DNA from: Diprion similis
Taxonomy: Eukaryota > Arthropoda > Insecta > Hymenoptera > Diprionidae
Direction of reading: 5' to 3'
Assembly: GCF_021155765.1 (NCBI RefSeq)
Contig: NC_060114.1
Span: 21,558,501-21,622,500, forward strand
Length of the DNA stretch: 64,000 nucleotides
Below the pieces are notes generated by a model, which made no database searches, was not told the DNA's origin, and worked only from the letters and a program-made list of their open reading frames with translations. Shown here piece after piece: positions 47,582 to 62,500 of the stretch. How positions within the stretch are numbered: position 1 is the stretch's first letter; each line of letters opens with the position of its first letter. A program made the position numbers and the translations under genes.

Positions 47582-50500
47582 TTAAACTGTGATGGTAAAG
47601 TCTTTTGGTGACTTGGAGAGGGCGTTGAGCGTGATCCCCTTTTTGTGATGGAGTTTGAGCTTCATGTCCATGTCGCACTCAGCTTCGCTTGTCTCGTGGG
47701 CATCCATAAAGCCGGAGGGTGGTTTCAGCTCCAAGGTTGACATCTCGTTACCCCAGTCTTCGTTTCTCTCGCGGTTTATAGTTTTAACGGTCCGCCAAAA
47801 GTCGCGGGGTTCATCCAGCAGACAAAATGACTCGACAGATTTTCTCTCGTTAAGCTCTTTTGCTCGATTGCCGCAGACACTTGGAGCTTGCAACAGCCGA
47901 TTACAGACCGTGTTTGCAGAATGACTCGATGATACGTTCGCCGAATACGGACGCATTCCGGCCTCTGATAATTTTAATATTGTCCGAATCCCATTTGGAT
48001 CACGGCCTGGATCAACTGAAATATCTGGCGTTGCTCCACGACTCCTAAAAAAATCAGTGTAGCAAAGTGAAAATACCTTATCAAGCTGGATTATGTGGTC
48101 CATTTCACATCTGCCCGAGCCAGCGTTACTGCATGGGCAAAAGTAAGTTGCTCCAATCTCTAAAAAATGTCGCAAACATTTGCACGCATTAACACAAGGT
48201 CTTCAGTCAATGTTGCACACTTTTCTCTACTTTCTACACTAGTATAAGAATGCACAAATCGAATGTGGTTGCATTCTGTAAACTTGATGATTCAGAAGTA
48301 TAGGAAAGTGTACCGCATTTTACGACAAACGCTGCATTTTGTACAATATACATTGTATATTTGTAGTAAATTGTAAATCTTACATAGTATTATTCATTCT
48401 ATAATACCCAATGTAAAAATACGCAATGCACTTTCATCGGAGCAAATTTTACATACATTCCCCAGTGGTTAGATCAGTTCACTTTTTTCCACATGCCATG
48501 CAATCGAAAATTATTTTACAACAAAGTGTAGCTGAGTAAAGAACGTACAGAGACTCCATACCTCTGCTTTTCCAGTCTAGGAAAAGTCTTTCGTTCAGAA
48601 ATTGGTGACGCTTCTGTTGATGTGCTCGATTCTTGCGTGTGGTACATCACGTCTGATGTGCATTTGATGGAAAAAGTAGACAAGAAGTAACGAGTGAGAT
48701 TAGCACAGTATTAGCTGCTCCAAAATTGACACAGAAGTCCGAATACTAACTTACTATGATGAACCGCCCTCGGGACCCGAGCCAATCGTTGTTCACGACT
48801 TCGATGGACCCCGGAGTTTGGCCCCGGCGATCTTGCTATCATCGACGTTGGTCCCGAGTCGTCCAGATGATTTGAAGACTCTGTTCGACTGCTGGTACCA
48901 ACTTCCGTATCGCTATCAGATCCTAGAGTATCGTATTCCTCTGATTCCGACTTGAAAGACTTGGATTTGCGAGGGGAACGTCCTCGAACCTTGGCGTACT
49001 GATCCATGTCACGCTAAAAGAGGTTTAGCAAATCATCTTTGGATTTGCGCTGTCGCAAAATGAGGCTGATGACTTAAGTTTCATCATTGCCGGCATACCT
49101 GAGCTCCTTGAAGCATCGTCTCTCCGCGCTCGTAGAAGTAGGCCTGCCGCATAGGATTAGCAGATAGATTTTCTTGCTCAGGAAGGTGAAAAGTAGCGTA
49201 CGGGTATATATCCTCAGAATACTCGGGGATTCGTTCAAGACCATGATTAACTTCTCGGCAGGGTGACTGATGCCCTGGTTTTCTGGCAGTTGCGTAGTAT
49301 TGTTCTCTCTGCTCCATATTATGTTTGTTGTCCAAAGCCGCTTGGGTTTGAGAAGGCGGATCATTTGCTGCTCCGGCTCTTCTGGGGTCTGAAATGCGTT
49401 GTTGCAATGAATTCAGAATGCATCTGTTTAAAACGTTGAAAAATAGATACTTACGCGTCTTCAAACAAAAGCAAACGCCACCAACAGCCAATATCACTGC
49501 CAGTACTGATACAACACTAGGAGCGAGGACCTGTGCGTCCAAGTACAACGGAGTTTCCTCGACGTCTATCATGGAATCATCGAAGGCTCGTTTTCCACTG
49601 TTGTAACTTGAGGTGACGAACGTATACTCTGCTTGTGTAGAACCAGCATTGTTATACGCCGTCAGTCTTAATTCGTAACTGGTACTACTTGTCAGGCCAA
49701 CTATCGTATACCGCGAGTGCGGTCGAATGTCATTCGATGCTAAAGAAGAGTATAATAGTTTTTACGTTTGACGTAGAGTGGTTAATGATGATAACAAAGA
49801 AGTACAATGAATGCTTACCCAAATGCCACTTGTCAGAAAGCTTTCTATATTCAACAGCAAAGTAAAGAAGTGGGCATCCACCATCCTGCCAGGAGGCTAA
49901 TTCTAATAGTACTGAAGTTAGATTGGACCTGATGAGATGCTGCTTGGCTGGAGCAATAGGCTTTGACCCCTTAGTTCTTGCACTCTCGGTTTTGCTAGCA
50001 CTTCCACTTCCAATGCGATTAAAGGCTGCTAAATTGAATTGATACATGGTCCCACATTGAAGTCCTTCAAGCAAATAGGTATTAGCTCTTCGGTCTATTA
50101 TAACTTCCTCCCATTCAGCTGATTCTTTTCGATAAGCCAGCAAGAATCCTTTTATTGGTGAACCGCCGTTGTCCCCTTGCTTCCACTGCAGTTTAATTGC
50201 ATCGGTTGTCGTTCCAGTAGCTAGAAGCGTTGGTGGAGTTGGTGGAACTAGACACAAAGTGGGAAGTTTACCAATTAGCTGAAAAGTTGGATAGCAAAGC
50301 GGGGTTGATATATTGTTTCACATACGCGCAGGGCCACGGCCCGACAATATTCAATCTGCCGCCAAACTATGAATACCAGTTAAGGTAATTAGATAGTATA
50401 GTTCAGCAAGGCGTCGGGGATGATCAAATTTGTGACTCAAATGAAACTTCTGCGTGATGGTTTGCCAATTATTAAGGATTTTACCTTGGACTTGTAAACT

Positions 50501-53500
50501 GTAAACAATTTGGTCCAATCCCAGAGAATTCCTGACGTGACATGAGTAATTGCCTTGGTGACCACGCTGCACAGTCCTCAGAAGAAGAGTGTTGTCCAGA
50601 CCAATCTCCAATCTGGAATGATTCAAAACCGAGTGAGAAAACTTCGAACAGCACCGCTCATCAAATGCGACACACCATCCGGAGCTAGTAATATGTGATG
50701 TGGCTTACCTTTGTTGTTTTTGCAATTTCACATCACCGAGCCTCCACTCAGCTGATGGTCGTGGATCGCCAACAAATAGACATGCAAGCGTAACGTCCAC
50801 TCTCCACGGAACCGAAACCATACCACCGAACGAGATGATTGCAGCTGGAACTAATTTTCAAACATTGTTGATTTTCTGTTCGGAAATCGGAGCTTTAGTT
50901 ACGTCAGATCTACGATTGCAAATTTGATTACAAAAATTTCATTGATTCACCTGTTGAACTTGGCTGCAGTTTGATGACAGCAGATTTCGAACCTTCGCCC
51001 ACTTTCGTCCATGCCGTAACCCAAGCTTCATATACGTCTCGAACCTTCAAGCCCATAGCATCGTAGTGCAAATTTTGAGCTGGGACAGAATTTGGTGTAA
51101 CCTTTTTTTCGTGACCCTGATCATACGTTCTGATGTAGACAATGTATCTCGTCAGTACGCCATTCGGTCTGCGTGGCGGCAGCCAAGAGATCACAACTGA
51201 GTCCTCCCCACTGGTTACAGCCTTTATTTTCTCTGGTGCTTCAGGAACTGCGCAGGTGAAAGTATTGAAAATCAGGTCAATATTGTACAGAAGCTGATTG
51301 TGAGATGAAACGGTTCATTTTTATCAAGAACTCTGAAATATTGGTTTACCAGTTTCCTCCGTGGTGCAGGATACCGGACTACTGCTGACACCTTCGCCGG
51401 CACGAGTGTAAGCCAACGCTTGGACAGTGTAGTTTGTGTAAGGATTTAGCCCATGCAGAACTGTGCTCAGAGCATGAGTAATTTTTGTCTCACGAGAGCC
51501 TTGAATTTCAGACGATGTGGCGTCATTTGCTGCTTCGTACAGAAGCTTATACCCTTGTACGACACCGTGTACTTTGTCGGACGGTGGCGGTTTCCATGTG
51601 ACCTGGACGTTTTGGGCGGTCAGAGCAACGCAGGCCACGTTCTGAGGTGGAGCGCTAGGTACTGTGTCATAAAGTAAGGATTAGCCACATTTTTGTCCCG
51701 TAAGGGATTGCTAAGAAAAAGAACGAGACTTATGATCTTACCGTCTTCTAAAGTTTGTGCTATTATCGGATCTGACCCAGGTCCATCCCCTTTGCTATTG
51801 AAAGCCATGACGACCACACTGTACTGAGTGTATTTTTCTAATCCTGTTAGCCTGTAGTTGTAGGAACCATCGCCATTTCCCATTATGCCAACCGGTGTTG
51901 TGTTGACTGATTTTTCGTCATGACTAAAAAAATTAAGATGTTTTTAATCCTTGAGCAAAAAGCCTTTATCCGCCAATTGATCTGGACACTAAAGAAGACC
52001 ATAATAATTTGTAGTACCAGTACCCTAAATTTCTGTATGCTATATTGTATCCAAGAAGTTCTCCATTCCACAATGATCTGTCTGGTGGTTGCCAGGAGAT
52101 CCTGAGCTGCTGGGGTCCCAAGGGTTCGACAGACACCTGTCTCGGCGGTCCACTAGGAATTTCAACGTCAGTTTGTACCTGAAATAAAGAGTAAGGGACT
52201 CCATTGGATGAGTGAAAGATTAAGCTGAGTAATTGTCTGAAGATAATATTGATCGATGTTACTAACGTGGAGTATGTCGCTGGGAGCCGACGTTCCCAGA
52301 TGATTTTCAGCGTAGACGCGAAAGTGATACGTGGTTGCCGGCTTCAACGGTGTCACAAGAGCAACTGTCTTGTTACCAGTGACCAATTTTTGAGAGTTGT
52401 GGGCGTGCCAAACGTCTGTTGAAGAATTGAATATGTAAGGATTATTAATCCATTGCAACAGGGTGTTGAAAAAAATTAAACAATTTCTCACGAGCGTTTA
52501 CCCAAGCAGGATTAATGGTACAAGAATAGTTTATCGGGTTACAAAGAAGACTCTCGATAGAAGTGGGAACTAAGGTGGAAGTGAAAAGAAGGAGGAGATG
52601 TAGATGTGATTTGCGGGTGTCGAACTAGATGCTTTTACCCACCTTGTGCTTCTTTGTATTGAACGACATAGCTGATGATCGGAGAGTCGGGGTGAACAGG
52701 GTCCGAATCGCCGGAGGGCGGTGACCAGGCCAAGAGTATCGAGCGACTTCCTTGCTCGACCACGCGTAAGTTTCGTGGAAAGTTCGGTGGTTCTTGTACA
52801 AGGAGATGAACGTTTGCGCGGTCGTGACCGTAGGCGTTGCTGGCTACACACGTGTATTCGCCGCGGTCAGCGTGACCAGCCTCCGATATTCGCAATTCCG
52901 ATATCATGCCTCGCGGAACTGGTGAGTTGTGTAAAGTGTATCTGAATTTCAAGAACAACGGCTACGTCATTCAACCATCAACTCGTCGTGAAAATCACTA
53001 ATATTTGTGTAATAGTTTATACATTGGGACTCACTTTGAGATACCTCTAAGCCAGCCATACTCGCGATGACAAACTTTATATTGTTTCACGGGTTCACGG
53101 AAAAATGTTAAATTTATAAAAGTTTTCAAATCAGAAGTTGAAAACCCCTGATTACCAATCAGACAAAAATTTGGCTAGCCGACTTTGAAGTTACCATAGA
53201 AGTACAATCATCTTTCGTATCACCTAAAGTTTTGATATCACACAAAATCCAAATCATCACACTCTCTGCATAAATTAATTACGATCCGCGAAAATCGCGA
53301 TGAAATAGTCACGTACTCGGATTTGTGGCTTTGCGTTGGGCTCGTGAGCCCTTCGTATTTAGGGTTCGCGGTGTGGTCCGGGCTGCCTACATCAACTATT
53401 AGCTCCACCGGCGAGTGGCGCGAGGTAGTCTGGGGAGACCTACGTGAGTGGATTGGATACCAACCTAATGTCGTAGTTAGGGTCGACCCGACTGCCACGA

Positions 53501-56500
53501 GCACGCCAGCTGAGCTCGAGGGGTGAGTCGCCCTCAGTTTCACAGTGCAGGGTGACCGCCTCGCCCCGGCGCACCGACTCCTGCCTCGTCCTCACCGTCA
53601 CAGTGGGTCCCGCTGTGGCAACGGTCACGATTCTCATGTCATACAATTAGCAACGTTTTACGCTCGCTGTTGTCAGATAAGGTATTTGATTCACAGCGGT
53701 CAGTAGACGTGACGGGTAATAAACAGCGTCATGATCTGTTCGTGTGGTTCAGGTTGGTGTAATGAGAAATGTTCCGTCTGTAGGTTAATCGTGTAAGTTA
53801 CGACTACCAATGAAGTATTCGGTACCCTACAAATGTCTTCCATAAATATTGTTCGATATCGAGGGAGAACCCTGACCCACGTCAGACACTGAATGTACGA
53901 TATCCTAGATGGGATTTGAATATTTTACCATGAACGGTCAGACGAATGAGTTTGCTGAGTCCTGGACCTATCCCGTTGCTTGCTTGACAGAGATAGAAGC
54001 CACTATGCTCTTTCGCTACGCGAGGAATAACCAAAGAACCATTCCCAGCAACTCCTGCGCCTTCCGTACCGCCATAACCCAGCTCTCGATAGTCACCAGG
54101 TGTTTCGCCTGCAACATAGGGCACAAAATGCTTGACACCGAAATAAAACTGCACACGAAAAATGAAAATTCTTTTTTTGCTATAAAGTGAATTGAATTTT
54201 TTATTCACTTCCGGTAAATTACAATTCGAATAACTATGAAAATAAGGGGCTCATAGTTCTCTTAACGGCTTTCATAAAACCTGGACTCGAAGTTAACCCT
54301 CAACTCGAACTTCCGCGATGCAGATGAATGGTATCAGATTGTTGTAAACTATTTGAAAGTCAAATACTTTGACCAAATATTTTTCAATGTTTTCCAAGTG
54401 CTGAGGCTAAGTTTTTCGACCTAACTTTTCTTCGCGAAACTGTCGCTTAGCTCACTTACGGGACCCTTATAATTTCCTCAAGAGCAGAAAAACATCATCA
54501 AGATTTCTGGAAGCGCACTGCTTCTTGTTTTTGGACATAAGATTCTATCAGTACACCCTACATAGAAATTGTCTTCGGGATGTCTGACTTGGAACTTAAC
54601 TAATTGCTATCAGTTCAGATAGACATTGATCGAACAGATCCTATCTCTTGAGATATTACCAACAAACTTACCTACAGATTGTTTCCAAGCGACTGAAGGA
54701 ATCGGAAACCCTTCCGCTTGACAAGCCACCGAGACACCATGACCGACTATGGCGGTCTGATCGATAGGCTCCACGGTCCATCTTGGAGGAACTAGAAATA
54801 TGGTTCCGTTTATCCAAAATCTATTTCCGCCCTCCGGCCACTCGATTCACCAGTCTGCCTCACCGGAAATTCATGCTGAAACCTTTTCACGTGAATATTC
54901 TCGCACGGAGAGAACGACCTGATCTCAAGCCCGATCATATGAATCAACTAAACGACGGTTTCACCATGAAATGTCGCGATTGTTGGCGACAATAAATGCC
55001 AATTGCACTTCCGGGATTTCACTCAGAAGTATGATTGCCATTCGGTTGTATGATTGAATTTCTTATATATTGCAACGAAACAAAAACGGGTGTTCCAAAT
55101 TCCGTGCCAGACTACTATGTACTATAAAATGTTCCCGAATATAAGGTCGACCGTATCATTATTGGATATTTGAGTCGGATTGAGGTTGTTGAGTGGTAAC
55201 TACAACGACGTCAATCAGCGTTGCGTTTATTTTCAGTGACGTCACACTGGCAAATAATTCAAAATTGAAAAATGAACGGCGAAAAAGCGGGAACGAAATG
55301 AAAAGCAGAGAGAGCCATGTTGTCGAAATGAATAAAAGATCGATGTTGGCCGTGGCTTGGTTTAACATCCTCAAGTGAAACAAGGCAATTTCTGCAGGAT
55401 GTTCGTTAATTATAAACCGGTAATAACAATTTCAAATTATACACTAATTTTCCCCGCGTACAGTGATTTATCCGTAGCTATCGTGCTCTCGTGTGAATCT
55501 ATAGAGGCATGCCCTCGGGCCTTTCGTTTTAGCCCGGGTAAACATCAGCGTTGCGCGAAAATTACACGCGGAATTGGAACACCTCGTGATCACAGACGCA
55601 CAGACACACAGCCTCAGAATATTTCACTGTGCCTGTGTCTGAACCTCTGTTCGTGTGTATCTGATTCTGAATAACTTGCCGCCTACCTGCGGCACACTAC
55701 GCTAGAGCTTCGTCAACGTATTTAAACTTGCTCATTACTCATTCTACGGTAGCTAAACGTAACGTGATATCGTACCGAGAATTACATGCATTATCGTATA
55801 TTGGACTGTATGCGTGTGTCATGTATAGGTATAATGTAGACAGTGTCGGGATTGACGATGAATTTTCATTATCGTTTATATTCAGGTCATTTCACGCGCG
55901 GAATGCAGAGAACCGAGAAGATCCGCGGACGCGTCTCTGTAAATCAAAAGAATAGCCACATTTGTAATTACATTATTTCCAGTGTGAAAAAAATGGGACA
56001 CAATTCGGTATGTTATTCTGATCGCTCGGTTGTCAGTAAAACATTAGAAGGAGGTCAACAGGTGTTCCATTATTTGCTGAACGTGAAAGTACAATCGATG
56101 TACACAGATTGCGAATATCCGTGCACGTTCATATTCCGCATAGGCAGGTGAAATTAATCAATTTTCAATTTATATTTATACAGAATCACCTGGACAATCT
56201 CGTATTACCCTATCGTCATGCAAGTCCTGCTACCGACGGGCCCTGCCTTCGTACCAAGATCATCATTTCCACTACGTTAATTGACGCATCGTGTCAGACG
56301 AATATCGAACATTATACACGACGACCCGGACATTAATATTTATTGGACACCGTTGTTGTCAGAGATCAAAGCAACTTGAAATGGAATTCGCCGTTCGTGA
56401 TTCGTATATCACAGTTCGTTGTTGATTCTCAATATTGGTCGCGTTGCGATTCTTTTCAACTGCAACATCGATTGGTATCGAAAAAACGGTGCAATTTCTG

Positions 56501-59500
56501 ATTTTAATTTAGAAAATTTGGTTTGAAAACTGTGCTAAGAAAACATAATATCGTATTCATCGTCATCCTAGGCTAGTGTGTATTTGTTTGATGGGTTTTA
56601 TCAAATTCCATGCTGGACAGTCTGAAATCAGTTGATGGCAGGTTATCGGAAAAAATGTATTCCGTTTTCACTTGAAACGCTTCTGCGAATGTGACTTTTC
56701 ACGCGTAAAAGGTTTTAGACATCGGGCAGAACCATCGGAATGTGATTCTTTGTAGCGATGGCGAGTATGTCAAAATTGCTTACATTTTTTCCAACTCTGA
56801 ATATTGTGTATCGTATCGTCTGAATTGTAAATTACGATTGTTTCGTTACGAGTGTTACTCACAATTAACGTAAGTCATTTTGTCTGTACATTTACTATGC
56901 AACTATCTAAATATAATGTACTAATTACGTAAAGTAGAATGAGTATAAAATGTAATGGATGTTAAACTGTCACTATATATGACTATATAATAATGATATT
57001 AATAATCTCGAACAATACATTAATTAAACAGTTATTATCCAAGTGTTTTAGCATGCACTACCTATTATTATGAATAACCAAATGAACGATTATTGTAGTT
57101 TGTTTGTTAAACTGTGTAACACTAGTTTGCAATTTGATTTACCGCAGTATTTATGTATGTACCGTGTATATTGGTTTTTACGTGTGATTGTGCCACGTGC
57201 ATCATGTTGATCGGGTGCTTAACTCTGCCAGGATGTGAAAACGCAGTTTCCTAACATTCTTCAGTCGGTTCAGTGCTATTCGTAGTGTGGCTTAAGGCTC
57301 AGAGTTCGAAGTTTCGCCAAGAAAGGAAAAGAATATCAGCCAAATTGCCAAAAAGTCGTTTATCGAACGAAGTCGAAGAAAGATTGAATATTTTCAAGTA
57401 CCAGAATTCTTGTCCTTTCATTGATTCAAGGTTCTCCTGCCACACAAGGTCGGGCCGATCGCTGATGGTTAAGACTAAGTTCTTAGAGCTAGCTAGCAAA
57501 ATGCTGGACGGGTTTGGTGACCCACCGGTGACGAAGAGGCTTGCAAAATGTTCAGCAATACCCGCGGCGTTTCTGATTTGACAGGTGTAGTTTCCGCTGT
57601 GACTCGCAGTGACGCTATTAATCGTCAGTATGCTTGAAAATGGTGGATAGTCGCTTATCTGAATGCTGCTAGATGCGGACGAAGCAAGCGACGAGCCCTG
57701 CTCGGCGGACGGCCCAATTTGACCATTCTGAATCGGCCTGTTGTCCATCAGCCAAGATATGTTGAACGGTTGATCGCCCTGGCTAGTAGTGCACATCAGC
57801 TGTGTCCTCATACCTTCAGTGACCCCATCCTCGAAATAAAACGGCGAAATCCTCGGCGGAACTATAAGGTTAGGTAGCAGTGATGGCATTGAATGAATCT
57901 GGGACGCGTCCGCGTCGTTGGAAGAAGGTAGGTAGTTGGTAGTTGGATACACCGCGCAACTTTCTCAGGTTTATTTGCCTACTTATTCTTTCTACGGCCC
58001 TACGATCCACGATCTCAATTAGAAAGATCCCTAAATCACCTCCTGGAGTCTCGGTGTGCGTGTACGTGTACTTGTACATGGTGATACTGTGATTTTCGTA
58101 ACGGTCTTACGTTGCAGACGTGTTACTACTTACCGCTGGAATTCACTTCTCGATCATACTACTTATTGTGTTGTTGATGTTTCAACGTTACCAAACGCAG
58201 TACAAGTCCATAACAAGAAACAAAGAAGTATTGAAGTAAATATTATATGTAGCTAACGATTTACTCTACCGACCAGTACCTAAATCACTTTGTACTCTGA
58301 TCAATACGGTCAGACGGAGAGATCCGTTAATTTTTAACCTCTGTGCTGAGGTCGAATCTCATCTACCGGGATCAAGGTAAAAAGAAACTGGTTCAGGTCG
58401 AAAATACGACACAACACAAAGAGAATATTCCATTTATAGTATGTATATGTATATGTATATACATATACGTGTATATATATATATATTTATAGTTTCCAAA
58501 TATGATCATTCATGGACAAGAAAATTTCAAAAAAGTCCTACTACTTGGGGGTACAGGTATATGATGACGTGTACATACAATACGTGTATGATATGTATAT
58601 TAAAATACGGTAAGATATATCGGAAAGAAAATTACTCAATCATATTCTCAATAAATGTAATATCGATTACCAACGGTGAGATTAATTAATCTGTATGATG
58701 AAATTCTTTTGTGAATGTACAACATACAAGGTGTGAGCGATGAACTTCAGGCACAACGTGTGCTAAGAATGTTTGTATATTCCAACGGATGAAAAAATAC
58801 AATGGTAACAAGTTCCAAGTTCGAGTAAGTAAGTTTTGAGCAAGTATCAAGGTATTTATGTATATAGTAGCATAATGTCATAAGCGTGCAATCAGCGTGC
58901 AAAAGAGATTAGCGTGCAGGATGGGGAATTAGTAATTGATAATAAGAAAATTCATAAGTTATTTATATGAAGATAAAAGATCCACAAATCGCGTCGGTAT
59001 CAATAATTCGAAATCGAAATCCATTTGAAACTGACGCGATTCGTCTCATCGTTTAAGCGTGCAATGTTTTCAAGTTCAAATCATCAATTCTTTCTCTGCC
59101 CGCGTGTATTGTTCGCCAAGAAATGTTCGCAGCAAGAAATTAACCCAGGAATTTCATCACCGGGGTGGTTGGATATGAATTCTTCGGATAATCGGATTGC
59201 TGGGAACTAATCCTGTCGCTTCCACAACTCGTTTTTCCACGATCTATAACGCGTGGCCAGATCAGAAAAGAATGCGAAGAATGAGGTTGGTGCTTGAGAA
59301 ACACCAACGGTTTTTTACCGTTGACGTTGAGGAGTGCGGAATGTGCGACTGTAGCAGCGTCATTTGCTACACGACAGGTATAGGTGCCATTGTGAACGGG
59401 GGCGATCTTTCCAATGCTCAAGGCGCTGTTAAACTCGTCGAATTGTCGTACGGTGATCGTTTTGCCGGTCCGTTCGACCGGGGATTCGCCTTTCTTGGAT

Positions 59501-62500
59501 GGCAGTTCCAAAGACGCTTCAATCGATGCGTTATCTTTGAGCCACGTGAACGTGAGCGGAAGGTCGCCCGTCGCTACAACGCACTGAATGCTAGTTCGGT
59601 CTCCTACGTTTAAATCGCGACCGAAACTGAAAGGTGTGATTTTAGGTGGCACTGAAAGAATAATACAAAACAGGTCGCATTCCATATCAAAGCGGTACGG
59701 ACAGAAGACACGTGTGTGTGTGTGTGTGTGTTGTGTGTATTATGAGATAGGTATACACATATGCGAATCGTCGCAAAAGGCCAATCATGGTATCACGATT
59801 ATATGATTGATGCTGATCACTGTTTGATGCACGTTACGATATTTCATACTTTCAAACTTGTTCGCGTCGATCTTTCTTCTGTAAGATGTTGACTAAAAAC
59901 TAAACGACGCGAATTTTTTTATCTGCCATTAAACACTTTAAGGGAGTGAAGCCACCCTCCAAAGTAAGGCATGTCAAGCGGCGATTGGCCAGTTTCACCC
60001 ACAAGAATATAATATTTTTTAACCAATCTGAAGGCAAAAATTTTTTCATAACGAGAAATGAAAAATCTAAGTTCCTCTATACAAAAAAAAAAAACTGCCA
60101 ACACGCCCCAAATACGTATGCTTAGTTTATAGTCTACTGTAACATATTACAAAAGAAATCAAATCGGATAGATCGACCTGGGATACGTTCCTTGTAAGAA
60201 ACATCTCAATTCCAATTCGTACTTGGATGGTAACCCTGTAATCTGCATATTTTTCGAGACATCCCGACACGGACGCAATCAAGAGTTGCATATCTAAAAG
60301 AGAGAGAGAGAGAGAGAGAGAGATATTTCATTGTAGCTGCAAACGTTAATTTAAGATAAAAAGTTATAAGGAAAATTGTTCACGTGGTTCGACACTCTTT
60401 GGCTCTTTTCTCCTTGTTTTTTAATCGGAACGTACAACAACCAGTGAGAAGTGCAGGTGAAGTAGAGGTTGCTGGATTAATCATTGGGTCAGATGAGAGT
60501 GAGCATGTTTCTTGCAAGCTTTTAATTTTCAGCCCTTAGCCTTTAGCTTGAAGATTTTCGGTCTCGTTTTCCGTTTGCATAAACATGGAATTCCCCATTC
60601 TCACCACATTTTTCAAAATGGTAATAGCAATCAGAGTTTATATGCATCGCATGCATCATCAGTATGATTATGATGCCCTTGGATTCACTGACGTTCCAAT
60701 ATGGGTTACACTATAAGTCGATCAGGTTATTCCAAAGTTTTGAAAGCTCGATACCAGCAATGTCGTTCAGTGGATGCATAGTTGACATCAGGCGGCGGAA
60801 CGCTTTTTTATTTTTCTTTGCTTCTACCAGGAATCGTTAACGAAGGGGTATTCCAGGTTCGTGTAAACAAAATCAACTTTTGACTGAATAATTTGCGATA
60901 GACAGCTCGAGTGATTATATATATATACGATATATATATATATATATATATATATATGGATCGTTCTAGTTCCCTGGAACGTTCGGAAAATCCATCAACG
61001 AAACAAAAGGTGTGTTTGCAGTGCAACCGGAAAGCAACCCGATTCCAGAGAACTTGACGATGTTGCAGAGCTGAAAAGAGTGGTGCTTAAACGCGTGCAA
61101 GGAGGGCAGTGCTTGAGCGGTGCAGTGAATCGCTGTGCTCTGTGCTTGGACATTTTTTTCGATCAGTGTTTCCTTTCTTTCCTTTCTCCTTTTTTATCTT
61201 GCGAATAGCATTCGTCTGGTAGTTGCCACATCCAACGATAGGTGAAGCGCCATATTGTGTACGTATATGCACATGAATTTCACTGCGCTTGGACCGTTCA
61301 TTTCGGAAATGAAAACGTTATAACGAACAAATGATTATCGAAGGACCGACAATTTGAGTTTGAAAATAATGTCTAGGGGCGATAAAATGTATACATCATA
61401 TTTCCATTCTGGCGAGAGGTTTCAACCCAGCTTTCGTCGGTCTGAACCCTTCGCGAATCCTACAAATATTCCGGTTGTCCCTAAGCGTGTAGGGCGACAA
61501 TGCCGCGTTATGAATCGTAGCAAAGGGACGGTTCCTGCTGATTCAGTTCTATCGGATGCTGTCCCTTTAACAGACCTGAAGTTTCAATGCCCAGGATTAC
61601 GTCGATGGTGATCTGTTAGCTGAATTTGTAATTAGACGATCCATAGCTCGAATATTTTTCCGAGCCAAGTTGAAAGGTATTTCCAGGCACGTCGATAATT
61701 AAGGTAAACTTTGTTATCAGGGGTGTCAAGAATTCGTTGGTGAGATGCACCATTTCTGATAATCGAAGCTCATTAAGTGGAAAGAATTTCGCGTTTGAAA
61801 TGTCAAAAATTTTTATAATTTAGCTTCAAACATTCCGAATGCCCTCTGAGTTATTGGAAATCTTGAAGATGATCGAATCGATGTTTCTTTACGTTGATTA
61901 AAATTGACAAACGTGAGTATTACTCAGTTGGGTCCCAGTATAAATTCAGGCTACTATGAACATTAACTTTACGTTTGTATAAATTGAAGTCGTTCATAAT
62001 TTATTTCCCATTAAAATTTTTGTAGCCATTCCAATAATTCTGCGATATTCAAAGAATTCTCATTCGAGGTATGAAATTGAAGGGACTTGAGTTATGAAGC
62101 GCAGATTGAATATTGAAAAATTTTATCGCGCGGTACTGGGTCAGCGATCGTGTAAGATAGATATTGGCTGGACTAAAATTTCCTCTCCTATTTGATAATT
62201 ATTGTTATTCAACAGAGTTGTGTTTTGGAAAGACTCACCAAGAACACGAACATCCACCGCTCTCTGCGATGTAAAGTTGTGCTTGTTTTTTGCTGTGCAA
62301 GTGTAGGTGCCTTGATCAGCATTTTTTTGCACAGTTTCAATCAATAAAGATCCGTTACCAATTCGTTGCCGCATATTTGTTGGCAACCTGACTCCGTCTG
62401 TGAGAAATGAGCAAATCATGTGAATTGTGAAGTATTTATCAAGATATTAGAATCACGAATAATCATAATCGGTGGAGAAAAAATGCGAAAAAGTATGCAA

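Noticed and set aside
54792-62238. Possible Dscam1-type large Ig7 exon cluster
   Set aside because: Only two Ig7 exons are present in the interval; no further VPP-starting Ig frames with paired cysteines and correct phases were found.
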